A stretch of DNA of 64,000 nt from Tsuneonella suprasediminis (GTDB lineage Bacteria > Pseudomonadota > Alphaproteobacteria > Sphingomonadales > Sphingomonadaceae): NCBI RefSeq assembly GCF_003605755.1, contig NZ_RAHJ01000019.1, positions 377,488 through 441,487 on the forward strand, in the 5' to 3' direction. The position numbers and the translations under genes were made by a program. The notes under the pieces are model-generated. The model did not search any database. It was not told where the DNA came from and saw only the letters and a list, made by a program, of their open reading frames with translations. Position 1 is the stretch's first letter. Every line of letters starts with the position of its first letter. Positions 25,831 through 34,854 of the stretch are shown here, in pieces.

Positions 25831-27021
25831 TCAGCGGACAAACAGGCTCGCCAGCTCCACATGGGTGGACCAGCGAAATTGACCCACGGGCCTTAGTTCC
25901 GCCAGATGAAATCCCGCGTCGGCCAACATGCGGGCATCTTTTGCCCAACTCGCCGGATTACAACTGATATAAACCACGCGATCACAGGGGCTTGCAGCTA
26001 TCTGAGCGACTTGGTCCCGCGCCCCCGCACGCGGGGGATCAAGGATTATCCCGTCGAAACGAGCCAGTTCATCCGATCTGACTGGATTTCGGAATAAGTC
26101 GCGATGAAACGCCTCTACCGGCAATTGCGCCTTTCCAGCAGCTACCCGGCAAGCGAGATGGGCATCGCGCGCGGCTTCGTAGGCCGCCACTGGCTTGCCA
26201 ACCTCAAACGAGAATGTGCCAAGGCCGGAAAACAGGTCTGCTATGAGATTCCTCTCACTCAACCAATCGCTTACGGCGCCCGATAGTGCCTGTTCACCAT
26301 CCTGGGTCGCTTGCAGAAATGCGCCGGACGGGAAAGCTACCGGGACGGAACCGAGGGTTACTGTGACCGGTTCCGGCTCCCACACAGCTTCGGAACCATA
26401 GCCCATATCGACAGATAGCCGGGCAAGCCCATACTCTCGCGCAAAATCGAGTGCAGCTTCAGTAGCTTCCAGCCCATCCATCGAAAAATTCTTGAGAGCA
26501 CAGTCAACCCCTTGGTCTGTCGCGCTAAGTTCGATCTCAACTGCGTAGCGCTTGCCCTGCGTCGCGATCAAACTTCGCAACGGATTGAGAAGGGAGAACA
26601 ATTCTGGCCGCAACACATCGCACCGCCCGATCCCGACAACTTTGTGCGATCCGGATTCCCTAAATCCGATCAAAGGCTTACCGCCTCCGTTCACCGCCAT
26701 AAGACTGGCCCGACGGCGGCTATGCGGGGGAGAAAGATGAACAGGCGCAATAACTTCCGCCGACAATCCCTGTCCTTCCGCAGCGTTCACAACCCGATCG
26801 CGCACGAAATCGGCCAATGAAGCCGCATCAAGGTGCTGCAACTGGCAACCGCCGCACTTGCCAAAGTGGGGGCAAGGCGGCTCGACGTGATGCGGGCCGG
26901 GCTGGATGGAGCCATCGGGCAACACCGTATCGCCGGGCGCAGCACGGGAAATATGCCGTCCGCTCAAGGTGATACCATCGCCTTTGGCGGCGACACGGAT
27001 GATCTCTTCAGGTTCGTTCAC
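25831..27021 (-). CDS. RNA 5-methyluridine methyltransferase (TrmA/RlmD family)
   Basis: The 396-residue SAM-dependent enzyme methylates a uridine in tRNA or 23S rRNA. Visible are an N-terminal TRAM-like region, an iron-sulfur cysteine set in PCPHFGKCGGCQ (about residues 49-59), a FLQATQDGEQ block, the SAM-binding DLFSGLGTFSF, the DPPRAGAR loop and the catalytic Cys in YISCNPASWAKD. Which uridine is modified cannot be told. It overlaps nnrDE by 4 bases and ends the ilvD operon. Confidence 0.9.
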   Translation of the reverse strand: MNEPEEIIRVAAKGDGITLSGRHISRAAPGDTVLPDGSIQPGPHHVEPPCPHFGKCGGCQLQHLDAASLADFVRDRVVNAAEGQGLSAEVIAPVHLSPPHSRRRASLMAVNGGGKPLIGFRESGSHKVVGIGRCDVLRPELFSLLNPLRSLIATQGKRYAVEIELSATDQGVDCALKNFSMDGLEATEAALDFAREYGLARLSVDMGYGSEAVWEPEPVTVTLGSVPVAFPSGAFLQATQDGEQALSGAVSDWLSERNLIADLFSGLGTFSFEVGKPVAAYEAARDAHLACRVAAGKAQLPVEAFHRDLFRNPVRSDELARFDGIILDPPRAGARDQVAQIAASPCDRVVYISCNPASWAKDARMLADAGFHLAELRPVGQFRWSTHVELASLFVR

Positions 27022-28418
27022 AACAAGCGCGCGTAGGCTTTAGGTACCGCGGCGGCAAGATCGTCTGCAATCAGGGCTGGCCCTGCAACACGGGCCGCTT
27101 CGGCGTGCAACCAGACCGCCTCGCTCGCTGCTTCAAGAGAGTTTTTCCCGGTAGATAAACGGCTTGCGACGATTCCCGCGAGTACATCTCCTGTTCCGGC
27201 GCTGGCCAGCCAGGTGGGCGCAGGCGGGAAAAACATCGTGGGGGCATCCGGCGTTGCGAGCACCGTGTCAGGCCCCTTCGCGAGCACCGTCATCCCTGTT
27301 CGCGCAGCCAGCTCCTCCGCCTTCTTGCGTTTGGTTTTTTCTTCAATTCCAAATGCTTTGCAGAGACTATTCAACTCCCCCTCATGCGGGGTTATCAGCA
27401 ATCGGGTGGTGTCGACACCTTCCAGAAGGTCGTCGTCCAGCAGATGCAGAGCGTCGGCATCGATCACTGTGGCGACGTTTGTTCCCAGAACAATCGCCAA
27501 CTTATTCCGCGCCGCCTCGCTGCGGCCCAGTCCCGGCCCGATCAGCAGCGAAGAAAGGCGTTTGTCGCCAAGCGCTTGTGCCAGATCACCGCTTTCCACA
27601 ACCAGAGCAGAGGGGACATTCGGGGGTGCCTCGGCAGCGAACAGTTTCACATATCCGGCCCCTGAGTACACTGCCGCTTTACTCGCTAATTGCGCGGCGC
27701 CCGCCATTTCCCCGCCAACTATCCCCATGAAACCACGGGAGTATTTGTGCGCTCCCCGCTCCGGGACAGAGAGCCGTGGGGCCGATTTGACGAATAAGGC
27801 ACCAAACTCATCGGGCAGCGCGCCGATAGTTACAAGTTTCACCGTTCCCACCACCGAAAGAGCGGGCATCAGGAAGTGAGCGGGTTTCCACGCGCCCAAC
27901 GCCAGCGTCAGATCGCAGCGAACCACATCGCCCAGCAAGACCCCGTCATCGGTCGCGACCCCACTCGGCAGATCGACCGCCACGATCCGCTGATGCTGTG
28001 CCGCCAGCTCTGCAATCAGGCTCGCGTGTTCGGGCAGCAGCGGGCGCGACAGGCCAGAGCCGAACAAGCAGTCGACCAGCACCCGCCCGCCAGCGCCGTC
28101 CGCATCTGTTATAACATCGCCGGTCCATCGCGCGCGCGCATTGCGGGCGGCATCGGTGGTCGGTTCCATTGGGGCGATCACCCGGACGGACAGGCCGCGC
28201 GCATGCAATGTCTGGGCAATCACATAACCGTCGCCGCCGTTATTGCCGGGGCCGCAAAGCACAGTGACCGAACCACCGGCCGCCATGCGCCAGACCCATT
28301 CCGCCGCCCCTTCCCCCGCACGGCGCATCAGTTCGTCGACCGAGACACCTTGCGCGATCAGCGCCTGTTCCGCCTGGCGCATCTGCGCGGCGGTCAGAAC
28401 CGGCTCATTTCCCGGCAT
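27018..28418 (-). CDS. nnr: Bifunctional NAD(P)H-hydrate epimerase / ADP-dependent dehydratase
   Basis: The 466-residue metabolite-repair enzyme reverses hydration damage of NADH and NADPH. The N-terminal epimerase (YjeF_N) domain covers about 1-215 and has CGPGNNGGDGYV. The C-terminal kinase-like dehydratase domain has LLITPHEGELNSL and the ADP-site block ASAGTGDVLAGI. I place the start at ATG 28418 ([13 protein letters not shown]); it overlaps the upstream lipoprotein stop by 14 bases. An earlier in-frame start adds 12 residues without support. Confidence 0.93.
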   Translation of the reverse strand: MPGNEPVLTAAQMRQAEQALIAQGVSVDELMRRAGEGAAEWVWRMAAGGSVTVLCGPGNNGGDGYVIAQTLHARGLSVRVIAPMEPTTDAARNARARWTGDVITDADGAGGRVLVDCLFGSGLSRPLLPEHASLIAELAAQHQRIVAVDLPSGVATDDGVLLGDVVRCDLTLALGAWKPAHFLMPALSVVGTVKLVTIGALPDEFGALFVKSAPRLSVPERGAHKYSRGFMGIVGGEMAGAAQLASKAAVYSGAGYVKLFAAEAPPNVPSALVVESGDLAQALGDKRLSSLLIGPGLGRSEAARNKLAIVLGTNVATVIDADALHLLDDDLLEGVDTTRLLITPHEGELNSLCKAFGIEEKTKRKKAEELAARTGMTVLAKGPDTVLATPDAPTMFFPPAPTWLASAGTGDVLAGIVASRLSTGKNSLEAASEAVWLHAEAARVAGPALIADDLAAAVPKAYARLL

Positions 28419-28767
28419 CGAGATCCGCCGGGAAGCGATAGCGATCTTCGCCAACCGTCACTTGCAGCACTTTGGGTTCACCGACGAGTTCATTGACCGC
28501 ATCGTCGGCCCCCGAAATCGCAATCATCCCGCTGCGGTTGGGGGCGATCCGCAATCGCTGAAACCCGCCATCGGGATGGCGGACGATGAATTCAGGCCCC
28601 TGTTCGCCAGAGACTTTCTCCACCAGACAATCCGGGCCGAAATCGCTGCCCTCGCCAATGGCGCAATCGATCCGTTTCGCGCCCGGATCGGCCTGCGGCT
28701 GCACCGCGCCGCGATCACACGCGGCGAGCATGACGATCAGCCCGAGCGAGGCGCAGGCGCGGATCAT
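28405..28767 (-). CDS. Small lipoprotein of unknown function
   Basis: The 120-residue protein has a signal peptide with lipobox LAAC (Cys17), followed by about 100 residues rich in charged and beta-prone segments. I do not recognise a domain. Its start overlaps the ilvD stop (ATGA) and its end overlaps nnr, so it is co-translated in the operon. Similar short lipoproteins follow ilvD in related genomes as far as I recall, but no role is established. Confidence 0.75.
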   Translation of the reverse strand: MIRACASLGLIVMLAACDRGAVQPQADPGAKRIDCAIGEGSDFGPDCLVEKVSGEQGPEFIVRHPDGGFQRLRIAPNRSGMIAISGADDAVNELVGEPKVLQVTVGEDRYRFPADLDAGK

Positions 28768-30620
28768 TTGCGGTACAGCTGATCCACGTCACGCACCGCA
28801 CCGCGCGCGGCACTGGTCGCCATCGCGGCATAAGCGCGCAAGGCGGTGGATATCTTGCGCGGGCGTTCTTTCACCGGTTGCCACGCGGCATCGCCCTTCG
28901 CCTCCATCGCCGCACGGCGCTCAGCCAGTTCGGCATCGGACACGGCGATTGCGATAGTGCGCGAGGGGATATCGATTTCGATTATATCGCCTTCCTGCAC
29001 CAGCGCAATCGTGCCGCCTTCCGCCGCTTCGGGCGAAACGTGACCGATCGACAGGCCAGAGGTGCCACCGGAAAAACGCCCGTCGGTTATCAACGCGCAG
29101 GCTTTGCCCAGCCCCTTCGATTTCAGGTAGCTCGTGGGATAGAGCATTTCCTGCATCCCTGGCCCGCCCCGCGGCCCTTCGTAACGGATCACCACGACAT
29201 CGCCTTCGACCACCTGGTCGGTGAGGATCGCTGTGACGGCGGCATCCTGGCTCTCGTACACTTTCGCCGGGCCGGAGAACTTGAGAATGGAATCGTCCAC
29301 CCCGGCGGTTTTCACGATGCAGCCATCTTCAGCCAGATTGCCGAACAGCACTGCCAGCCCGCCATCCTGGCTGAATGCGTGTTCGGCACTGCGGATCACG
29401 CCGCTTTGCCGGTCGAGGTCGAGGTCGTCCCACCGGCGGTTCTGGCTGAACGCGGTCTGCGTCGGCACACCGCCCGGTGCGGCGCGGAAGAATTCCTGCA
29501 CCGCGGGATTGTTGGTGCGGGCCACGTCCCACCCATCGAGCGCGTCGGCCATCGTCGGGCTATGCACCGTGGGCAGCGCGGTGTTGATCAGGCCAGCGCG
29601 ATCAAGCTCCCCCAGAATGCCCATGATCCCGCCTGCACGGTGGACATCTTCCATATGCACATCGGACTTGGCCGGAGCGACCTTGCACAGGCACGGCACC
29701 TTGCGGCTGAGCCGGTCGATATCGGCCATCGTGAAATCGACCCCTGCCTCGTGCGCGGCGGCCAGCAGGTGAAGCACTGTGTTGGTCGACCCGCCCATCG
29801 CGATATCGAGGCTCATCGCGTTCTCGAACGCGGAGAAGCTGGCGACAGAGCGCGGCAGAACGCTTGCATCGCCATCTTCGTAATACCGGCGGCACATTGC
29901 GACCGCTAGGCGCCCTGCCCGTTCGAACAAGCCCTGCCGGTCGGCATGGGTCGCCAGTGCAGAACCGTTGCCCGGCAGCGAAAGGCCGAGGGCTTCGGTC
30001 AGGCAGTTCATCGAATTGGCGGTGAACATGCCGGAGCACGACCCGCATGTCGGGCAGGCAGACTCTTCAATGCTGGCCACTTCTGCGTCGGAATAAGATT
30101 CATCAGCGGCGGCAACCATCGCATCGACCAGATCGAGTGCGACTTCCTTGCCGTTCAGCACCACTTTGCCCGCTTCCATCGGCCCGCCGCTGACGAACAC
30201 CGCGGGAATATTCAGCCGCAGCGCTGCCATCAGCATACCCGGCGTGATTTTGTCGCAGTTGGAAATGCACACCATCGCATCGGCGCAGTGGGCGTTGACC
30301 ATATATTCGACGCTGTCGGCAATCAGATCGCGACTGGGCAGCGAATAGAGCATTCCATCGTGGCCCATCGCGATGCCATCATCGACGGCGATGGTATTGA
30401 ATTCCTTGGCAACGCCGCCCGCGGATTCAATCTGTCGTGCGACCAGCTGGCCCAGATCCTTCAAATGGACGTGGCCCGGCACGAACTGCGTGAAGCTGTT
30501 GACCACGGCGATAATCGGTTTCCCGAAATCGCCATCCTTCATCCCCGTCGCGCGCCACAATCCGCGCGCGCCCGCCATATTGCGGCCGTGTGTCGATGTG
30601 CGTGAACGATAATCGGGCAT
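28764..30620 (-). CDS. ilvD: Dihydroxy-acid dehydratase
   Basis: IlvD (618 residues) makes the 2-oxo acid precursors of valine, leucine and isoleucine by dehydration and needs an iron-sulfur cluster. The ligand cysteines lie in [11 protein letters not shown] and [11 protein letters not shown]. The C-terminal [11 protein letters not shown] block is typical. ATG 30620 ([14 protein letters not shown]) is chosen over a GTG three codons upstream. It is the first gene of the ilvD-lipoprotein-nnr-methyltransferase operon. Confidence 0.97.
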   Translation of the reverse strand: MPDYRSRTSTHGRNMAGARGLWRATGMKDGDFGKPIIAVVNSFTQFVPGHVHLKDLGQLVARQIESAGGVAKEFNTIAVDDGIAMGHDGMLYSLPSRDLIADSVEYMVNAHCADAMVCISNCDKITPGMLMAALRLNIPAVFVSGGPMEAGKVVLNGKEVALDLVDAMVAAADESYSDAEVASIEESACPTCGSCSGMFTANSMNCLTEALGLSLPGNGSALATHADRQGLFERAGRLAVAMCRRYYEDGDASVLPRSVASFSAFENAMSLDIAMGGSTNTVLHLLAAAHEAGVDFTMADIDRLSRKVPCLCKVAPAKSDVHMEDVHRAGGIMGILGELDRAGLINTALPTVHSPTMADALDGWDVARTNNPAVQEFFRAAPGGVPTQTAFSQNRRWDDLDLDRQSGVIRSAEHAFSQDGGLAVLFGNLAEDGCIVKTAGVDDSILKFSGPAKVYESQDAAVTAILTDQVVEGDVVVIRYEGPRGGPGMQEMLYPTSYLKSKGLGKACALITDGRFSGGTSGLSIGHVSPEAAEGGTIALVQEGDIIEIDIPSRTIAIAVSDAELAERRAAMEAKGDAAWQPVKERPRKISTALRAYAAMATSAARGAVRDVDQLYRK

Positions 30621-30760
30621 GGTCTTCACTCAAATATGATTACGGATATCCCCGCCGTGCGCGGAGAGACTTCGCAGGTCTAACGCTAAAATCTTTAGGC
30701 GGCTACAGGTCTGGACGAAGATCGGCGCGCGATGAGTGTGGAGCGCTGCGCCTGACCGGC

Positions 30761-31504
30761 CTACCCCGCCGCATCCACCATCACAGCGACCCGGCCCGCG
30801 ATATCGGCGATCATCGCCGCCCAGCGGGCTTGCCCTGCTTCGGTGCGGATCTGATCGTTGCGAACCTCTATCGCCAGATAGGGGATGCCCGCGCTTTCTG
30901 CGTGGCGATTCATCGTCGCGTTGAGCTGTTTGCCTGAATAGGGTTCATTGTCTCCAACGGTCAGTCCCTGTTCCGCGAACAGACGGATCGCATGGCGGGC
31001 AGCGCGGTCGTCAGTATTGTAGAGCAGACCGACTTCCCACGGGCGTTGCTCCCCCGGCTTGCTCGCCAGCGCGGGCGTGAACGAGTGGAGCGATATGATC
31101 AGTCGCGGTGCGGTCGTGGTGATGAAATCGGCCAGCGCGGCGTGATAGGGCCGGTGGAACCGTTCGATCCGCAAGGCCAGATCGGCCCCGATATTGCCGG
31201 GGATCAGATGCCCATCACTGGTCGTCGGCACGACACCGGGATGATCCTCCTCCCGATGCAGGTCGATCACCAGACGGCTGATGCAGGCCAGATGCGCGGG
31301 GATATGATGACGTAGTGCGAGACGTTCGGCGGTTCCTTCCACCCCGATATCGACCGCGATATGATCGCTCAGCAATTCGGGTGCGATCCCCAGCGGCAGA
31401 TCACCCGGCACATAGTTTGAGGCATGGTCCGCCACGCATACCACCCCGCCTTTGCGCGGTTCATCGCCAAGGCCGAGCTGACGGAAAGGCTGCCATTCGT
31501 TCAC
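30761..31504 (-). CDS. N-formylglutamate amidohydrolase family protein
   Basis: The 247-residue zinc-dependent hydrolase family shows ADHASNYVP near the N-terminus, HREEDHPGV in the middle and LHSFTP. HutG-type members release formate from N-formylglutamate in histidine degradation, but no hut genes are nearby, so the substrate is open. The GTG start at 31504 overlaps the ispE stop (GTGA); the longer upstream frame overlaps ispE wholly and is rejected. Confidence 0.85.
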   Translation of the reverse strand: MNEWQPFRQLGLGDEPRKGGVVCVADHASNYVPGDLPLGIAPELLSDHIAVDIGVEGTAERLALRHHIPAHLACISRLVIDLHREEDHPGVVPTTSDGHLIPGNIGADLALRIERFHRPYHAALADFITTTAPRLIISLHSFTPALASKPGEQRPWEVGLLYNTDDRAARHAIRLFAEQGLTVGDNEPYSGKQLNATMNRHAESAGIPYLAIEVRNDQIRTEAGQARWAAMIADIAGRVAVMVDAAG

Positions 31505-32310
31505 GGACGTAATTCTCCAATCATCTGCCACCAGTCGGGTTGCGCACGGGCGAGGAAATCGGCCGCCGCATTTCGTTCGCCAGAGGTATGAAACAGAGCG
31601 AAACATGTCGCCCCGGAACCGGACATACGGGCGAGGAATGCGTCTGTTCCGCTCAACGCCGTCAACACATCGGCAATCGGCGGACACAGCGCGATAGCCG
31701 GGGCTTCCAGATCGTTGCGCCCCTCCGCCGCGATCCGCGATGCCGGACCTTGCGGCAATGGCCCGCGATCCGATCGGTCCCACGCGCGAAACACCGGGCC
31801 GGTAGCGAGCGGAACGCGCGGGTTGATCAGCAGTACGGGGGTGGCCGCCAGATCGTTTTCAACCGGGGCCAGTTCGGTGCCTGTCCCAATGCCAAGGCAA
31901 GCGCGGCTTTCGACACAGGCGGGAACATCCGCGCCCAGCTTCGCCGCTCGTTCGCGCCAGTCGTCGGGCAGGCCGTGCAGGGATTCGATCAGGCGGAACA
32001 CCGCCCCGGCATCCGCCGAACCGCCCCCCAGCCCGGCCGCCACCGGCAGGTTCTTTTCCAGCGTAATCGCTACGCCCCCCGGATGCGTCAACGTGTTGAG
32101 AGCCTGCATCGCGATATTGGCGAACGGATCGGACAATGCCTGTGCGAATTCACCAACGGTTGTCAGTTCATCCCGCTCCGACGCGCGCGCGCTCAACACG
32201 TCGCCCGCATCGACAAATGCAAACAGCGTTTCGAGTTCGTGATACCCATCCTCGCGCTGCTGGCGAACATGCAGCGCGAGGTTGATCTTGGCGTAGGCGG
32301 TTTCTTTCAT
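31501..32310 (-). CDS. ispE: 4-diphosphocytidyl-2-C-methyl-D-erythritol kinase
   Basis: IspE (269 residues) phosphorylates CDP-methylerythritol in the non-mevalonate isoprenoid pathway. The GHMP-kinase signature PVAAGLGGGSADAGA, the N-terminal AYAKINLALHV and the C-terminal SGSGATCFALF are present. In carotenoid- and ubiquinone-making sphingomonads this pathway is essential. It is coupled with the N-formylglutamate hydrolase gene downstream. Confidence 0.95.
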   Translation of the reverse strand: MKETAYAKINLALHVRQQREDGYHELETLFAFVDAGDVLSARASERDELTTVGEFAQALSDPFANIAMQALNTLTHPGGVAITLEKNLPVAAGLGGGSADAGAVFRLIESLHGLPDDWRERAAKLGADVPACVESRACLGIGTGTELAPVENDLAATPVLLINPRVPLATGPVFRAWDRSDRGPLPQGPASRIAAEGRNDLEAPAIALCPPIADVLTALSGTDAFLARMSGSGATCFALFHTSGERNAAADFLARAQPDWWQMIGELRP

Positions 32311-32343
32311 GCGACCCGCCCCGCGATGGGGAGGCGCATTATC

Positions 32344-33993
32344 TTACATATTGGGATAGTTCGGCCCTCCGCCCCCTTCGGGCGTCGTCCATGTGATGTT
32401 CTGGTTCGGGTCTTTGATATCGCAGGTTTTGCAGTGGACGCAGTTCTGCGAATTGATCTGGAACTTCGGCTCACCCGTCGTTTCATCTTCCAGCCATTCG
32501 TACACTCCGGCCGGGCAATAGCGGTTCGACGGCCCGCCATAGACGCCCAGTTCGCTCGTCACCTGCAATTCGGGGTCTTTCACGATCAGGTGGCACGGCT
32601 GATCTTCGGCATGATTGGTATAGCTGAAGCTGACCGAAGTAAGCCGGTCGAAGGTGATTTCGCCGTCCGGCTTGGGATAATCGATCTTGGGGAACAGATC
32701 GGCGCGGCCTGTGAGCTCATAGTCCGGCTCATGCTTCATCGCGATCGGCAGGCCAATTTTGAGCTGCCGCATCCACATGTCGATCCCGGCGATAACCGTG
32801 CCCAGCTCACCACCGAACTTGGCCACGGCGGGCTGTGCGTTCTGCACTTTCTTCAGCTCTGTCGCGATCCAGCTATCGCGGACAGCAGCATCGTAATCCA
32901 TCAGTTCGCTGCGTTCTTCACCGCGACCGATCGCAGCCGCGATCGATTCGGCAGCGAGCATCCCGCTCTTCATCGCGGTGTGGCTGCCTTTGATGCGCGG
33001 CACGTTGACGAAGCCCGCCGCACACCCGATCAGCGCGCCGCCGGGGAAGGCCAGCTTGGGCACGGACTGCCACCCGCCTTCGTTGATGACCCGCGCGCCA
33101 TAAGCAACACGCTTGCCCCCTTCGAGGTATTCGCGGATCGAGGGGTGCTGCTTCCAGCGCTGGAATTCCTGATACGGGCTGACCCAGGGGTTCTTGTAAT
33201 CAAGCGCGGTCACAAAACCGAGCGCAACCTGACCGTTCGCCTGATGGTACAGAAAACCCCCACCCCAGCTATCGCTTTCGGTCAGCGGCCAGCCCTGCGT
33301 ATGCAGTACGCGCCCCGGAACGTGTTTATCGGGATCGATATCCCACAATTCCTTGATGCCAAGGCCATAGACCTGCGGCTGACAGTCTGTCTCCAGATCG
33401 TATTTCGCTTTCATCCGTTTGGTCAGATTGCCGCGCGCGCCCTCTGCAAACAGGGTATATTTCGCGTGGATTTCCATGCCCGGCTGGAAATCGCCCTTGT
33501 GCGAACCGTCGGCTGCCACGCCCATGTCCTGTGTAATCACACCGCCCACGGCCCCGTCTTCGCCAACGATCACTTCGGCGGCGGGGAAGCCGGGGAATAC
33601 CATCACACCCAGCGCTTCGGCCTGTTCGGCAAGCCAGCGGCAAAGATTGCCGAGCGAACCGGTATAGGTGCCGTGGTTCGACATGAACGGGGGCATCAGG
33701 ATATGCGGAATGGAATGGTGCCCGTTCTTCGTCAGTACCCAGTGCCAGTTATCGGTGACGGGAGTTTCCGCCAGCGGGCATCCCTGATCGCGCCATTCGG
33801 GCAGCAGTTCATCCAGTGCCTTGGGATCGACCACTGCGCCAGACAGGATATGCGCCCCGATTTCCGAACCTTTTTCGAGTACGATAACCTCAAGGCTGTC
33901 GTTAAGCTGCTTGAGACGGATCGCGGCGGACAGGCCAGCGGGCCCACCCCCGACGATTACAACGTCACACGGCATCGATTCACGTTCGACCAT
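32344..33993 (-). CDS. Electron transfer flavoprotein-ubiquinone oxidoreductase
   Basis: The 549-residue membrane-associated flavoprotein passes electrons from ETF, and so from acyl-CoA dehydrogenases, to ubiquinone. The FAD-binding VVIVGGGPAGLSAAIRL lies at residues of about 10-26. The C-terminal ferredoxin-like region has the cluster ligands NCVHCKTCDIKDP. The start MVERESMPCDV at 33993 is preferred over a GTG three codons earlier. An acyl-CoA dehydrogenase that could feed it is encoded at 38439. Confidence 0.95.
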   Translation of the reverse strand: MVERESMPCDVVIVGGGPAGLSAAIRLKQLNDSLEVIVLEKGSEIGAHILSGAVVDPKALDELLPEWRDQGCPLAETPVTDNWHWVLTKNGHHSIPHILMPPFMSNHGTYTGSLGNLCRWLAEQAEALGVMVFPGFPAAEVIVGEDGAVGGVITQDMGVAADGSHKGDFQPGMEIHAKYTLFAEGARGNLTKRMKAKYDLETDCQPQVYGLGIKELWDIDPDKHVPGRVLHTQGWPLTESDSWGGGFLYHQANGQVALGFVTALDYKNPWVSPYQEFQRWKQHPSIREYLEGGKRVAYGARVINEGGWQSVPKLAFPGGALIGCAAGFVNVPRIKGSHTAMKSGMLAAESIAAAIGRGEERSELMDYDAAVRDSWIATELKKVQNAQPAVAKFGGELGTVIAGIDMWMRQLKIGLPIAMKHEPDYELTGRADLFPKIDYPKPDGEITFDRLTSVSFSYTNHAEDQPCHLIVKDPELQVTSELGVYGGPSNRYCPAGVYEWLEDETTGEPKFQINSQNCVHCKTCDIKDPNQNITWTTPEGGGGPNYPNM

Positions 33994-34086
33994 CAGCTTC
34001 ACCCGTCCCTGTTCAATTCCAGCAAAATGTGTCGATGTGCTTGATTGCAGCCGCGTGGCAGGTCAAGACCCTCTCAAGAATATCGC

Positions 34087-34848
34087 ATGGATACCAAACC
34101 GCCTCTTCCGCTCGCTACGCAGGTTGCCGCCGCATTCGATTGGTGGCGGGAAGCTGGCGTCGATGCCGATTTTGCCGACAATGCCGCGGGCTGGCTGGCC
34201 GATCCGGTTGCGGCAACGACCGGCAACTCTCGCGAGGAACCACCACGCCGAATAGTCGAAACCGCCCCGCCCCCACCGCCGCCCGTGCAGCCGGTTGGCG
34301 GCGATTCAGCCAACTGGCCCGATACTTTGCCAGAGTTCCGCCAATGGTGGCTGGCAGATCCGTCGCTGGACGAAGGGGGAATTGCTCCGCGTGTTGCATC
34401 TCGCGGGGATGTGGGCGCGGAGCTGATGGTGCTGATCGCTCAGCCGGAGGAAAGTGATACCGAACGCCTCCTGTCCGGCCCGACGGGAGCGCTGCTTGAC
34501 GGGTTCTTCAATGCGGCAGGGATCGATCGCGATAAAGCCGCCGTCGTCGCTGCATTGCCGCGCCATACGCCGGTGCCCGACTGGCGCGGTCTGGCCGATC
34601 GGGAACTGGGGAAATTACTTAGCTATCACGTCAGTTTGTATGCGCCAAAACGCATGTTGATTCTGGGACGCAACATTTTGCCGCTTTGCGGGCACGATCT
34701 GGCGCAAGGTGCTGCCACGTTACAAATTTTTAACCATGATCGTGGAGAGATACCGGCTATGGCCGAAGTGGGGCCCGAACGATTGCTGGCAAATGCCGCA
34801 TCCCGCGCCCGCCTTTGGCAAAGATGGTTGGACTGGACGGACAGGTAA
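34087..34848 (+). CDS. Uracil-DNA-glycosylase-like protein, function uncertain
   Basis: The 253-residue protein has a Pro-rich linker (about residues 60-76) after a variable N-terminus. The C-terminal half shows a weak uracil-DNA glycosylase-superfamily pattern: SGPTGALLDGFFNAAGI, a strand leading to ALPRHTP, and PKRMLILGRNILP. The catalytic water-binding Asp/Asn motif of known families is not clearly present, so enzymatic function is doubtful. ATG 34087 is used. The slt gene follows after 6 bases and is probably co-transcribed. Confidence 0.6.
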   Translation: MDTKPPLPLATQVAAAFDWWREAGVDADFADNAAGWLADPVAATTGNSREEPPRRIVETAPPPPPPVQPVGGDSANWPDTLPEFRQWWLADPSLDEGGIAPRVASRGDVGAELMVLIAQPEESDTERLLSGPTGALLDGFFNAAGIDRDKAAVVAALPRHTPVPDWRGLADRELGKLLSYHVSLYAPKRMLILGRNILPLCGHDLAQGAATLQIFNHDRGEIPAMAEVGPERLLANAASRARLWQRWLDWTDR

Positions 34849-34854
34849 ATCGGT

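Noticed and set aside
26022..26037. Perfect palindrome CCCCCGC-AC-GCGGGGG in the RNA methyltransferase gene
   Set aside because: It encodes the conserved DPPRAGAR catalytic loop, so it is explained by protein constraint and not by a repeat element.
31540..34044. An 834-codon plus-strand frame opposite ispE and the ETF-QO gene
   Set aside because: Same antisense composition artefact; the minus-strand genes have clear catalytic motifs.
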